Source of the DNA: an uncultured Synergistales bacterium
GTDB lineage: Bacteria > Synergistota > Synergistia > Synergistales > Aminobacteriaceae
Direction of reading: 5' to 3'
Length of the DNA: 42,621 bases
Assembly (NCBI GenBank): GCA_905233645.1
Contig: CAJODZ010000027.1
Location: 1 to 42,621, forward strand
Shown: positions 7,051 to 16,847 of the stretch, piece by piece
How the letters are laid out: each line of letters begins with the position of its first letter
How positions within the stretch are numbered: position 1 is the first letter of the stretch
Position numbers and translations under genes: made by a program
Notes under the pieces: generated by a model
Database searches by the model: none
What the model was told of the DNA's origin: nothing
Seen by the model: the letters and a program-made list of their open reading frames with translations, nothing else

Positions 7051-8689
7051 TTATTTAATTATAATCCTATTTTCAGGAGTGTTATATTTTTCGGGGACAA
7101 CTTGCAATTTTTTAAGATAATGTGAAATAGCTTCAGCATATAACATGTAAGCGTCTTCGATTACTTTTGAGTTATTAAATCTATAACCGTCTCCGCCAGC
7201 TCTTAAAGTGTAATCAGTGCCGGCGACTTTATAAATTTTTTCGGGGTCTAATTTTTCACCGTTCACAAAAACATCATAAACACGGCGTTCACCTTTGACA
7301 CCTAAAAATTCACCATGCTCACCAAAAATTACAGAAGTCGGGATGCTCGTATTAACTTTATAAGTCAAACCGGCCGTATGTAAAAATGCTCCGCTCTTTA
7401 CAGGTAAAAGCTTTGCTCCGAATTCTAACGCGTCTAAAATCGTTTGACCCGGCATTTCGATTATGCACATTAAATTAGAAAACGGTGCTACGTCTAAAAC
7501 ATCTCCAAAATTTATTTCACCGGCCTTAATATTTGCTCTGATACCACCGCCGTTACATATAGCGATATCGGCTTTGCCTGTTGGGGTTTCAGCAGCTGAA
7601 TTTAAAAATGCGTCTGTGATTAAATTGCATAAGCCAGTTTCAGCATTGCGTATAAGCCAATTATTTTGGTCATCTGTCGCACGTAAATCAAAACTAACGT
7701 AAGCAATTTTATTTTTCAACGTCTCTTCGTAACGCGCTTTTAATTCGTTTATAAAATTCGTAACATGCTCGTTGCGTCCTGAAATTTCATTTTTTGATAA
7801 TAATTGCGTTGTTAATTTGCCTTTGGTATTTATTACAAGCTTGCCCAAATAAATTAACTTCGTGCCTGTTTGAGTGATTATTACTTCTTGGCCGTCTAAA
7901 TTTTTAAGTTTTAAAGCCGGTGTAACTTCGTGTGAATGAGCGTCGATAACAGCATTTATTCCGCGTGTGTTCTCAGCAATAAACGGCGCACCCCACTCTT
8001 TAATTAAGCCGTCTTTATTTTCACCAAGATGAGCAACAAGAATTACATAATCAGCACCGTTACGTCTTGCTTCATCAACAGCATTTTGAACAGCCTGTAC
8101 TAATCTTTCACCTTTAACATCGCCGCACAAATCGTATATAAAATTTCCTTCGTCGTCCATAAAACTTGACGGCTTTGAGGCAAACAAATACGCTTGACGG
8201 TGTTGTAACCCCTACGAACGCGATTTTTGTATCACCGTAATTTAAAATCTTATACGCCGGCAAAATCGGTTTACCTGTTTTTAAATCGATTAAGTTACAA
8301 GCTAAATAGCCGCATTTTAAATTCTTAATATAATTTTCAAACACAGCCCAGCCGCTATCAAATTCATGATTTCCGGGTATAGCGATATCGTAACCGGTCT
8401 CGTTCATGATTTGAATTAAGTAGCGTCCGTTTGAAATTACACCAATTACACCGCCTGAAGTATGGTCGCCAGCGTCAACGAGTGTTACATAGGGCGTGAG
8501 CTTTTTCATCTCGTCAACATAGAATTTAACGCCAGCGTAACCGATACTTTCATCAACGGCGCAATGAACGTCATTCGTATATAAAATTACGATGTCATTA
8601 TCGGGTAAATTATTCGCAAAAACGTTCACGCTAAATAAAAACACGAATGCTAAAATCAAAAACAACTTCTTACAAAACCTAATACTCAA
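7051..8689 (-). pseudogene. 5'-nucleotidase/UshA-family protein split by a 4-bp duplication
   Basis: Two reading frames together form one periplasmic metallophosphoesterase/5'-nucleotidase. The upstream frame (8114-8689) holds a signal peptide (FLILAFVFLFSVNVFA) and metal motifs IVILYTNDVHCAVDE, LVDAGDHTSG and AIPGNHEFDSGW. The downstream frame (7051-8187) holds HSHEV plus the C-terminal nucleotide-binding domain (CNGGGIRANI, YRFNNSKVIEDAY). The break is exact. The minus strand reads TTTGTTTG where family-like spacing after TTPSSV needs a single TTTG, so a tandem 4-bp duplication (plus-strand CAAACAAA, 8181-8188) shifts the frame. Removing one unit restores SSVFASKPSSFMD. The enzyme would hydrolyse extracellular nucleotides. 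As written the protein is inactive, although reversion by slippage is easy. A sequencing error is possible but the site is not a homopolymer. Confidence 0.85.
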
Positions 8690-8784
8690 AATAAAATACT
8701 CCTTCTTAAAAATTTTGGTGCGCGTAAAATATAATTATTTTAACCCAAATTTATTTAATGCTATTTAACGGAGATGTTTATATT

Positions 8785-9693
8785 TTGGAAAAAGATTTTG
8801 AAAAATACTTGAACGAATTAAAAAAACGCGCTGAAAAAATGTTAATGAGTTTTATGCCGGAAGCTGAAGGTTTTCAAAAGACTTTAATTGAGGCCATGAA
8901 TTATAGTTTATTAGCAGGCGGCAAACGTATAAGACCAGTTTTAATGCTTGAGACCTGGAAAATTTTTAACGGCCAAGACGAGAATTTAATAGCACCATTC
9001 GTCGCAGCTATTGAAATGCTTCACACATTCTCACTTGTCCATGATGATTTACCGGCGATGGATAATGATTTATACAGACGAGGCCGAAAAACTACACATG
9101 CTGTTTACGGAGCAGGAATGGCTACACTTGCAGGGGACGGGCTTTTAAATTTAGCATTTGAGACGGCGTTACAAGCTTCAGGCAAAAATCACGACGATAA
9201 AGTAATCGAAGCATTAAAAATACTTGCGCTTAAAGCTGGTATTTATGGCATGGCCGGTGGACAATGTGCTGATATCGAAAGTGAGAATTTAAGCAGCGTT
9301 TCAGATGAGTTAATTGATTTTGTAAACGAGCATAAAACAGCGTGCATGATTGAAAGCAGTTTAATGATTGGCGGAATTTTAGCAGGCGCAAATAAAAATG
9401 ATATCGCTAAACTTGAAACCGCCGGAAGTTATTTAGGGATAGCTTTTCAAATTCGAGATGACATTTTAAACAAGACAGGCTCAGAAAAAGAACTCGGCAA
9501 ACCTGTCGGCAGTGATGAGAACAAAGGCAAAAATAATTATGTTCATGTTCACGGCTTAGAGGACGCTCAAAAGAAGGTTTTAGAGTTGTCGCAGAAAGCA
9601 ATAGAAATTTTTAACGAGCTTTATCAAAATCACGGCATTGAATACGCTTTTTTAGCTGAGCTTACAAGAATAATGACCAAACGCAATAAATAA
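8785..9693 (+). CDS. ispA: polyprenyl (farnesyl/geranylgeranyl) diphosphate synthase
   Basis: A trans-isoprenyl diphosphate synthase that condenses isopentenyl diphosphate with allylic diphosphates, feeding undecaprenyl and quinone synthesis. The first Asp-rich motif is HDDLPAMDNDLYRRG and the second IRDDILNKTGSEKELGKPVGSD. GGKRIRPVL near residue 50 binds IPP. I prefer the TTG start at 8785 (302 residues, MEKDFEKYL...), because AACGGAG lies 11 bases upstream and the length then fits the family. The ORF track begins at ATG 8758, nine codons earlier, where no Shine-Dalgarno is visible. Chain length (C15 or C20) cannot be settled by eye. In many bacteria this gene sits with xseB and dxs; here it stands alone between minus-strand genes. 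Confidence 0.88.
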   Translation: MEKDFEKYLNELKKRAEKMLMSFMPEAEGFQKTLIEAMNYSLLAGGKRIRPVLMLETWKIFNGQDENLIAPFVAAIEMLHTFSLVHDDLPAMDNDLYRRGRKTTHAVYGAGMATLAGDGLLNLAFETALQASGKNHDDKVIEALKILALKAGIYGMAGGQCADIESENLSSVSDELIDFVNEHKTACMIESSLMIGGILAGANKNDIAKLETAGSYLGIAFQIRDDILNKTGSEKELGKPVGSDENKGKNNYVHVHGLEDAQKKVLELSQKAIEIFNELYQNHGIEYAFLAELTRIMTKRNK

Positions 9694-9701
9694 TTAAAAA
9701 A

Positions 9702-9731
9702 ACTCACCATGCCTTTTACAACACGGTGAGT
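9702..9731. terminator. bidirectional terminator between convergent genes
   Basis: ACTCACC and GGTGAGT form a perfect 7-bp stem. The side facing the minus-strand transcript has a long A-run (T-run on minus), and the plus side has GATTTTC. It serves the prenyl synthase and the convergent SH3-domain gene. Confidence 0.8.
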
Positions 9732-9754
9732 GATTTTCAAATCGCAATATAAAT

Positions 9755-11545
9755 TTAATTCACGCTGTTCACAGTTATACGAGTTACATTACCGTTGCGG
9801 TCAGTCTGAATTAAAATCCCTGCTTTGTTGTTCTCGTTATATTGAATTGTGCGTTGTCCAACGTTCTGCGTTGTCGGATAGCCCAAAATATTTATAACTT
9901 CGTCGCGCGTCATTCCAGTTTTTAAACCGTTCTGTAATTCGTAACGCGCCGCGCTCAAAACTAATCTCGTAATTTCATCACCGCGTAATCCAGCACTTAA
10001 ACCAGGCCATTCGATTGAAGTTCCTGTGCTGCGGTCTGGCTGTCCTAAACTTTCGATTAACTCCGAGCGGTTATTCCCCAAACTCTTTAACAAAGCGTTT
10101 GAATATCCAGCCGGTAAATTTGCTCCCGTAGCTCTTAAATAATCACCAAAGACCCAACCTTCACGGTTATCAGGTGTACGAATTTGATACCATGTTCCGC
10201 TCTTAGCTCCTGCGTTACCTGCTGCTGAACCTAAAATATCAACGCGCGTATTATTTCTCAATTTTGTAACAGCACGTGAATTTGTCGTAGCCTCTGAACG
10301 CATATTAACTCCGTTCCCCGTGATAACACCAACGCTGGGAGTTGTGTTAGGCAATAAATCAGGCAAAACATTCTCTTTTATAGCCGGCTGTGCTATTGGT
10401 TGAGCGATGACGTTATTATTAGCTTGAGGTTTGTTCGCATTATTATTTTCGATTACGGGCAAATTATCAGTGTTATACAATCCTGGCAAATCTCCGGGCG
10501 GAAGCTTTCTTAATCCAAGCAGGAAGTACGTAGCTCCGGTTACGGCAATAATTAACAAAATAATATTCAAGAGTTTACGGCCAACTGATTTTTTAGGTTT
10601 TTTACCGCGACGGGCGTATTTTGATTTTGAAAAATTTTGGTAAGTCGCAACAGTTTTACGTCCTGAAAATTCATCGTTGTCAGAATTTGAATTTAATCGA
10701 TAACTATCACGCATTTTATTATTTTCTTCACCACCATAAAAATTATTATTTATATTCTCAGGCTCTGCCTCCGGTTTAACTCGTTCTTCAGCCGTGCCTG
10801 TATAAACTGGTTCGTATTCAACAACATGTAAAGGAGTTCCGCAACTTGGACAAAATCTATCGCTGCGAGCAACAATTTCGCCGCATTCAGGACAAGTCTT
10901 TGAAGTTCTGCGCCTGATTTTTGGAGCTGGAATATTTTCAGGAATTTGGTCAGCGTCGAGCGTTGGTCTTGTCGGCGTTAAATTGACTTCGGAATTTATG
11001 ACGGGCTTAATGTCAGCAGTGTAATCCTCTTGAGGCTCAAGCTCTTCATTTTTCGTTTCACCTGGATATTCATTAGCGTGAGCTTCTAAATCTCTGTTGA
11101 GCATAATATTAAAATCCCTGAAATCTTGTTGAGCGTCCGTTAAATTTGAATTTTGATTTTGATTTTCGTCGTAATCTTCGTAATCATAATCCTCATCGTC
11201 ATAACTATAATTTTCCTGCGGATACTCTTGAGGCCGTTTTAAAAAGAAGCATAATATCGCTACGAAAAAATATATTCCGCCATATAGCCAAATGTCCCGT
11301 CCGGCAGGTATACAAGCTCCAACAGCAAAGAATAAAAATAACGCTCCCCACTTGCTGTAATTAAACGCTATGACACCGCCGGTTAATGCAAGTATCGCTG
11401 AAATAACAGGAAGGCTCGCTACAAATGTTTGAGGTATTCCAGGAGCAACAGTCGAAGCCGCTAATGACCCAAAAAGCATAAAGACACCGTGTATTATTGA
11501 TGTTATAGATGCGCCTAACGTTAGTGCTAAAATTATCCAACGCAT
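9755..11545 (-). CDS. membrane protein with zinc ribbon, SH3 domain and C-terminal SmpA-like repeats
   Basis: This 596-residue mosaic protein has four parts. Residues 1-110 contain about three to four membrane segments with no known family. An acidic, Asn/Glu-rich linker (about 115-210) includes a DYDYEDYDENQNQN stretch. Near 218-238 lies a double-Cys zinc ribbon (CPECGEIVARSDRFCPSCGTPL). After a Lys/Arg-rich patch there is another membrane segment (near 330-345, LLNIILLIIAVTGATYFLLG). The outer part carries a bacterial SH3 domain (GNGVNMRSEATTNSRAVTKL ... GWVFGDYLRA, about 410-475), which usually binds cell wall. The last 100 residues look like SmpA/OmlA-type lipoprotein repeats (GLKTGMTRDEVINILGYP). 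I infer a cell-envelope protein that senses or anchors to peptidoglycan. The gene is single and convergent with ispA. Confidence 0.7.
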   Translation of the reverse strand: MRWIILALTLGASITSIIHGVFMLFGSLAASTVAPGIPQTFVASLPVISAILALTGGVIAFNYSKWGALFLFFAVGACIPAGRDIWLYGGIYFFVAILCFFLKRPQEYPQENYSYDDEDYDYEDYDENQNQNSNLTDAQQDFRDFNIMLNRDLEAHANEYPGETKNEELEPQEDYTADIKPVINSEVNLTPTRPTLDADQIPENIPAPKIRRRTSKTCPECGEIVARSDRFCPSCGTPLHVVEYEPVYTGTAEERVKPEAEPENINNNFYGGEENNKMRDSYRLNSNSDNDEFSGRKTVATYQNFSKSKYARRGKKPKKSVGRKLLNIILLIIAVTGATYFLLGLRKLPPGDLPGLYNTDNLPVIENNNANKPQANNNVIAQPIAQPAIKENVLPDLLPNTTPSVGVITGNGVNMRSEATTNSRAVTKLRNNTRVDILGSAAGNAGAKSGTWYQIRTPDNREGWVFGDYLRATGANLPAGYSNALLKSLGNNRSELIESLGQPDRSTGTSIEWPGLSAGLRGDEITRLVLSAARYELQNGLKTGMTRDEVINILGYPTTQNVGQRTIQYNENNKAGILIQTDRNGNVTRITVNSVN

Positions 11546-11648
11546 TTTAATTTATGTTTAGTCCTCCGATTTAATTTTTTACAAAATTTTTTATAAACCG
11601 CTTGAATTATAATATAAAATATTTTTGCTTAACTCGGCTTTGTTAATC

Positions 11649-13373
11649 TCAGGAAAAATAATTATTTAACGTTAAGACAGCGTTTAATTCGTTATTCGTA
11701 GCTTCGCCTTTGATTAACTTTGCATAAATATTTTTAAACGTATTTTGCTCGTTAGTCTCCTTTAATAATTTGCAAATCTTATCCCAACGTTCACTCTCTT
11801 TAATGCGTGAGCAATATCCTTCGCCAATCGCTATAAAATTCCTTGAAAACTCATCGTTAAATTCAAGCCAACGGGTTTTTAAAACGTCCGCTCCCTCGTT
11901 TAATATCGCAAAAGCAATTTCACGCGCCGATTTAGATTTTAATAACGTGTAAATCTCTTCGGGTTTTATCTTTTTAAGACAGTAAGGGTCATTCCAAAGT
12001 AACGCACAAAATCCGGCCTCAAGTTCATCAACTTCAACCCGTTCGCCATCGTTATTTAAAAGCGTCGTTTTGTGTAAAAAATTTTTAGCCGTGTCATTTT
12101 TAACGGGAGCGACAAAATTTTTATTGTGTATTAGCTTATTTTTTAAGACTAACGGGTCAATCATAAGCGTCTCACAAATCTTATTTTGATAAATATTTAT
12201 CTCGCGCGCGTCTAATTTTGAAAGCCCATCGAAAAATGATTTAACACCAACATTATATTTGGCCGGATTGTCAAGCATATTCTTTACAAAATCTAAATGC
12301 TTTAATACTAAAGGCTGTGCATTTTTTAAAGCGTCTTCAAATTTTTCAGGAGGATTTGCGCTTAAAAATTCGTCCGGGTCTTTGCCTTCAGGTAAACTCA
12401 CAACGCGAACGTCTAAACCGGCCTCACGCAAAATATACATTCCTCTTAATGCTGCCTCCTGGCCTGCTTTATCCGTGTCATAGCAAATATAACAGGTATC
12501 GCTGAAACGAGCCAATAAATTTGCCTGCTCACTCGTTAACGATGTTCCTAATGAGGCGACCGCTTCAGTAAATCCGCATTTGTGTAATCTTACAGCGTCC
12601 ATATAACCTTCAACTAGAATAGAACGTGCTTTTTTACGCATTGCGTTACGGGCTTCATACAATAAATATAAATTATTCTTTTTGCTAAAAATTTCGCATT
12701 CGGGACTGTTAATATATTTTGCTCCTTCACCGTCAATTAAACGCCCTCCAAATGCAATAACACGACCCGTAATATCTTTAACCGGAAAAATTAAACGGCC
12801 TCTGAACCTGTCATAAATATGATTTTTATTCTCGATGGCCAAGCCTGAATTTAATATTTGCTTTTCGGGAACGCCTGACTTTTTTAAATAGACGCTTAAC
12901 GCATCCCATGAGACAGGACTGTAACCAAGCATAAAATTTTCGATATCGTGTTCGTTTAAATTTCTGCGTTTCATGTAAGCTTGTGCGGCTGTGCCTTGAG
13001 GAGATTTTAAATTATTCTTGAAAAATTCCGCCGCCATTTCTGCAACGTCATATAAACTTTTTGCGCCCTTGTCCTTCTTTGAAAAAGAATAATTTATTCC
13101 GGCGCGCTTTGCTAAAAATTCTAACGCTTCGCGAAATTCAAGCCCTTCTGTTCTCATTACAAACGAAAAAATATTACCGCCCTTATGACAGCCGAAACAA
13201 TAATAACTCTGAGTGTCCGGAAAAACATGAAAAGAAGGAGTTTTTTCACTATGGAACGGGCATAAACCTTTATATGAATTTCCAGAGCGGATCAATCTCA
13301 CTTTTTCGCCTATAATTTCGACTATATCTAATGAATTTTGAATTTGATTTACTAAATCGTTATTACTCGGCAA
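11649..13373 (-). CDS. dnaG: DNA primase
   Basis: DnaG makes RNA primers for chromosome replication. It is 574 residues long. The N-terminal CHC2 zinc finger reads CPFHSEKTPSFHVF ... YYCFGCHKGG (about residues 38-66). The catalytic core has RFRGRLIFPVKD (near 190). The TOPRIM fold has ILVEGYMDAVRLHKCGF near 252 and the metal-binding CYDTDKAGQEAALRG near 294. The C-terminal helicase-binding part is short and divergent. The start is TTG at 13373, supported by a strong GGAGGGG ten bases upstream; no ATG fits. Unlike the common rpsU-dnaG-rpoD arrangement, no sigma factor gene follows here. The next gene on this strand begins beyond a 100-base AT-rich gap with no feature I can name. Confidence 0.93.
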   Translation of the reverse strand: MPSNNDLVNQIQNSLDIVEIIGEKVRLIRSGNSYKGLCPFHSEKTPSFHVFPDTQSYYCFGCHKGGNIFSFVMRTEGLEFREALEFLAKRAGINYSFSKKDKGAKSLYDVAEMAAEFFKNNLKSPQGTAAQAYMKRRNLNEHDIENFMLGYSPVSWDALSVYLKKSGVPEKQILNSGLAIENKNHIYDRFRGRLIFPVKDITGRVIAFGGRLIDGEGAKYINSPECEIFSKKNNLYLLYEARNAMRKKARSILVEGYMDAVRLHKCGFTEAVASLGTSLTSEQANLLARFSDTCYICYDTDKAGQEAALRGMYILREAGLDVRVVSLPEGKDPDEFLSANPPEKFEDALKNAQPLVLKHLDFVKNMLDNPAKYNVGVKSFFDGLSKLDAREINIYQNKICETLMIDPLVLKNKLIHNKNFVAPVKNDTAKNFLHKTTLLNNDGERVEVDELEAGFCALLWNDPYCLKKIKPEEIYTLLKSKSAREIAFAILNEGADVLKTRWLEFNDEFSRNFIAIGEGYCSRIKESERWDKICKLLKETNEQNTFKNIYAKLIKGEATNNELNAVLTLNNYFS

Positions 13374-13477
13374 AATGATAATACCCCTCCGAAATTTTTT
13401 AGTTTGAAAGTTTGAAAGCCTTATAATAATATCACTTGAAAATTTTAGAGAGCTTTATTTAATTAGAGAGGTTGCTT

Positions 13478-14230
13478 ATGAAAAAATTTTTATGCGCTGT
13501 AATCCTAATGTTGCTGTTAAATTTCCCTGCTGTTAGTTTTGGAAGTACTGAGCGCGACATTCAAAATTTAATTAACTTTTATATAAACAAATTCACGCCA
13601 GAAAAAGCAGAGATGATGGCTTCAGAATTACCGGACGAAAATAACGAATTTCACGACGTTTATATGAACTTAACCGGAATTGTTGTCGAAGATGTCAGGC
13701 TTGATAGTTTGTGCGTGAGAATGACCGGCGTAAAATTTAATTCACCTAAAGAATGGGCGAACGGCAAAGTCGAATTTGACCGCGCATTACAAATTTACGG
13801 TTACGGAAGAATTTTAGAGAACGACATAAACCAGGCATTAAAAGCAAAAACTTTCGGCAAAGAAGACGTGTGGCACGATATGTCTATAAAAATTACACCG
13901 GCAGGCTTACAAGGCAAAGGCTATTATCGAGTGAACACGGCTTTATTAGATTTTGACATTTTGATTGAGATTAAGAGCGGTTTAAAAGTTGTCGGCGGCA
14001 AAGAGATTTGGCTTGATAAACCGGCTGTAAAAATTAACAGGCTCGATGTTCCTGACGGAATTACTAAGAAGGCGCTTGCGGATATTCAACCGTTGTTAGA
14101 TTTAAATCAGTATCCGGATTTGCCAATAAGATTAAATAAAATCGTTTTCAAAAACGGCGAAGCAATTTTATCAACAAAACGCGCACCAGAAATTTTAACG
14201 GACGGATATAAATATAATTACACGAAATAA
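13478..14230 (+). CDS. exported DUF2993 (LmeA-like) protein
   Basis: A 250-residue protein with a signal peptide (MKKFLCAVILMLLLNFPAVSFGS). The rest is beta-rich and resembles the DUF2993/LmeA group. The resemblance lies in an early VRLDSLCVRMTGVKF strand, a middle MSIKITPAGLQGKGYYRV repeat and a C-terminal NRLDVPDGITKKALADIQPLLDL ... LPIRLNKIVFKNGEAIL. LmeA-type proteins are thought to bind lipids in the envelope; the role here is inferred from that resemblance. The ATG at 13478 is preceded by AGAGAGG at a good distance. The TTG at 13472 used in the ORF track would sit inside the ribosome binding site region. The DUF4153 gene starts 35 bases later, probably on the same transcript. Confidence 0.6.
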   Translation: MKKFLCAVILMLLLNFPAVSFGSTERDIQNLINFYINKFTPEKAEMMASELPDENNEFHDVYMNLTGIVVEDVRLDSLCVRMTGVKFNSPKEWANGKVEFDRALQIYGYGRILENDINQALKAKTFGKEDVWHDMSIKITPAGLQGKGYYRVNTALLDFDILIEIKSGLKVVGGKEIWLDKPAVKINRLDVPDGITKKALADIQPLLDLNQYPDLPIRLNKIVFKNGEAILSTKRAPEILTDGYKYNYTK

Positions 14231-14265
14231 TTTTCAAGAGATATTTTTTAAGAGATATTTTAAAA

Positions 14266-15960
14266 ATGAATGAACAAAGACGTTTTGCATGGGTTATAGT
14301 TTCAGCGTTATTACAAGGAATTTTACTAGCTGTTTATGCTTTGGCGCGTTATGAATTTGTATCGTACATGCCTGTAAGTTTAATAGTGCTTTTGCCGTTT
14401 ACTTTTTGGCTTACGCAGGAGCATTGGGGACGGCGTTTAAATAATTTTATGATTGGCTTAACGATAGTTTTGCTAATTTTTTATTTATATCGTTTATGGT
14501 CATTGAACACGCCGGACGGAATTTTTTATCTTGAAAATTCTCAGCGTTCGGATTTAGTGAGAATAAGTATCGCTGTATTTTTACTAATTCCGTTTTTCCA
14601 GTGCCGAATTGTTTCATGGAGCTGGCGAATGCCGTACTCTGATATATTTTTTCAGCTTTGTCGAAATCTGTTTTTATTATTTCAAGCTTCAATCGTAATC
14701 GCTGTATTTTGGGGAATGTTAATAACGGCGGGCTTATTATTTGACATAGTAGGTTTAGAGATAGTGCCGTTTGTAATTTTAAATCCGTTTGTCGCAGTTC
14801 CTTTAACGAGTTTAATAATTGCAATTTCAATTTCCGTAGCAATAAGACATCCCGGAATAGATTCTCTTGGCCGTTGGTTATTATCAGTTTTAGCGTGGCT
14901 GTTGCCGTTTTTCTCGTTTATGTCTTTAATTTTCATGGCGTGTCTGCCGTTTTCCGGATTAAAAATGTTATGGAACACTGGCCAAGCGAGTACGTTAATG
15001 CTTTTATTGCAATTCGGAACGATAATTTTAGCGAATGCGGCATGGCTTGACGGTAGCAAAAACACTTTCACGAATAAATATATAAATTTTGCGGCAGAAA
15101 TTTCGTTATTATGTTTACCCGTATATTTTGGAATGTGTATTTATTCGGTCGGTCTAAGAATTGAACAATACGGCCTCTCAGTTGACAGAATACAAGCTAT
15201 GTTTTTAGTCGTTGTTACTGGAGTATGGGGAATGGGTTATGCTGGGGCTGTTTTATTAAGAGTATGGCCTTCAGCGATTGGGAAAGTTAATATCGCTTCT
15301 GTTTTGATAATGGCTGTAATTGTTGCGGCGATGAACTCACCATTGCTTGACCCTTACAAATTAGCGGCATTAAACCAAGCGGAAAGACTTTCGACGGGCG
15401 AGATTGAACCGGAAAGTTTTGATTATATTTATGCACGATTTAATTTAGGCCGTTACGGTAATGCGATGCTTAAAAAACTTGAACAGGACGAAAATTTATA
15501 CAAAGGCGAAATCAAACGAGGCATAACTTCTGCGATGTCAGTTGACCCCAAAGAGTACCGCAATTATCTTGAATATGGTGTACCGCCAATCATGAGACGC
15601 ACGAGAATTATTGATGCGGCTGAGATTTATCCTGAAGGAATGATTTTAAGCGACACGTTCAAAAAATATTTTTTGGAACACTGGTCGGAAAATCTAAAAT
15701 TTTTAAAAAATGTCAGTCGTCCTGGCGATTTAGCGTTTATATTAGCTGATTTTGAAATTGAGAAAAATAACATAACGGCTTTAACAGAAAATACAGGAAT
15801 TATTTTCAGCGTTAGCGGTGACGTTATTGAACGCAGGGGTGAATTTTCTGGAGTATTTGATTTAAAGAATATAATTTCGTTAGATATAAATATTATTGAG
15901 CCGACGTTTAAGGATTTAAAAATCAACGGTGAAAATATAAGAATAACGCCGCTCGATTAA
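14266..15960 (+). CDS. DUF4153-type polytopic membrane protein
   Basis: This 564-residue protein has about ten hydrophobic segments in its first 370 residues, beginning FAWVIVSALLQGILLAVYALARYEF. A soluble C-terminal part follows (residues 370-564, with YIYARFNLGRYGNAMLKKLEQDENLYKGEIKRG). The pattern fits the DUF4153 family of inner-membrane proteins, whose biochemical function is not established. The leader just before the ATG contains AAGAGATATTTT twice in tandem (14235-14260), the second copy serving as a poor ribosome binding site. It is 35 bases downstream of the DUF2993-like gene and is followed by a strong terminator, so the pair is likely an operon of envelope proteins. Confidence 0.65.
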   Translation: MNEQRRFAWVIVSALLQGILLAVYALARYEFVSYMPVSLIVLLPFTFWLTQEHWGRRLNNFMIGLTIVLLIFYLYRLWSLNTPDGIFYLENSQRSDLVRISIAVFLLIPFFQCRIVSWSWRMPYSDIFFQLCRNLFLLFQASIVIAVFWGMLITAGLLFDIVGLEIVPFVILNPFVAVPLTSLIIAISISVAIRHPGIDSLGRWLLSVLAWLLPFFSFMSLIFMACLPFSGLKMLWNTGQASTLMLLLQFGTIILANAAWLDGSKNTFTNKYINFAAEISLLCLPVYFGMCIYSVGLRIEQYGLSVDRIQAMFLVVVTGVWGMGYAGAVLLRVWPSAIGKVNIASVLIMAVIVAAMNSPLLDPYKLAALNQAERLSTGEIEPESFDYIYARFNLGRYGNAMLKKLEQDENLYKGEIKRGITSAMSVDPKEYRNYLEYGVPPIMRRTRIIDAAEIYPEGMILSDTFKKYFLEHWSENLKFLKNVSRPGDLAFILADFEIEKNNITALTENTGIIFSVSGDVIERRGEFSGVFDLKNIISLDINIIEPTFKDLKINGENIRITPLD

Positions 15961-15978
15961 AAAATTTTTAAAAATATT

Positions 15979-16017
15979 TCAGGAGAGCAAACGCAAAAAT
16001 TGTTCTCCTGATTTTTT
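15979..16017. terminator. strong bidirectional terminator
   Basis: TCAGGAGAGCAA pairs with TTGTTCTCCTGA over 12 bases with one G-U pair, followed by six T residues. It lies between the DUF4153 gene and the convergent glycosyltransferase gene. The reverse side is also AT-rich. Confidence 0.85.
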
Positions 16018-16028
16018 ATTGCGCAAAA

Positions 16029-16829
16029 TTATTTTCGGCCAAGAATTTTTTTAACGATTTTTAATAATCCGGTCTTCGTTAAAAATATATACGTTAAATC
16101 ACTAAAGTGAACAGGACAAATATAATGCATTAACGCACTGAAAAAATTTGTCTTGGAATAATCGCAGCACGTCCTGATAAATTTAAAGTCGTGAGCGTAA
16201 AATCTTGATAATTTATAAAAACCTTTTCTAAAATCACCGTTTAAAGTTCCGGAGGAATAGTGAGTTAAATCTATATCACAGGCAAAAACTTTATTGTTAT
16301 TTTTACGGGCGTTCAAACACCTTTCAACAGAGTATAAATGCCAGTTATCACACAAAATCTCGTTAAAAGGATTGTTTAAAAAATTTTGCGTATAACCTCC
16401 AAAAAAACATTCATCAATAACGTCAAGCGCAATCATTTGATTTTTATCAATTCTATAATCGCCGGATATATCAGATTTTTTAAACTCATTATATAAACCT
16501 CTGATATTTGTAAAAACTCCGGGCTTGTCAATTTTCACACCGGCAACGCCTAAAATATCGTTACTGCCAATCTTATTAAGATAGCTTAAAAATTTTTCGA
16601 GCGTATCTTTTTGATTTAATAAAATATCCTGGTGCGAGTAAATTATAAATTTTGTGTCAACATTTTTCGTAGCCTGATTATAAGCCTGAGCACATGATTT
16701 AAAATTTGAATTACCTGTGTTATCAAGAGCAATGATTTTAAATTTGCAAGTCTGATTTTTAAGAGTGTCAAGGAATTTTTCATAAACATTTAATTTGTTA
16801 TAACAACATATAATCGTAACATCGCACAT
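16029..16829 (-). CDS. GT-A fold glycosyltransferase (family 2-like)
   Basis: A 266-residue soluble glycosyltransferase. The N-terminus CDVTIICCYNKLNVYEKFLDTL is the usual first strand and nucleotide-binding start of GT2-like enzymes. Near residue 75, DTKFIIYSHQDILLN occupies the place of the DXD motif, here reading HQD. Then comes a DVIDECFFGGYTQNF acceptor-side segment. The C-terminal third is rich in Tyr, Phe and Cys. This resembles the group of small glycosyltransferases annotated as Glyco_tranf_2_5; donor and acceptor are unknown. The gene lies 18 bases after the ABC-F gene on the same strand, with AGGAGG-like spacing, and could be co-transcribed. Its AT-rich Asn/Lys-heavy composition is slightly more extreme than that of neighbouring housekeeping genes. 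Confidence 0.7.
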   Translation of the reverse strand: MCDVTIICCYNKLNVYEKFLDTLKNQTCKFKIIALDNTGNSNFKSCAQAYNQATKNVDTKFIIYSHQDILLNQKDTLEKFLSYLNKIGSNDILGVAGVKIDKPGVFTNIRGLYNEFKKSDISGDYRIDKNQMIALDVIDECFFGGYTQNFLNNPFNEILCDNWHLYSVERCLNARKNNNKVFACDIDLTHYSSGTLNGDFRKGFYKLSRFYAHDFKFIRTCCDYSKTNFFSALMHYICPVHFSDLTYIFLTKTGLLKIVKKILGRK

Positions 16830-16847
16830 AATTTTAGCCTCCTGTTT

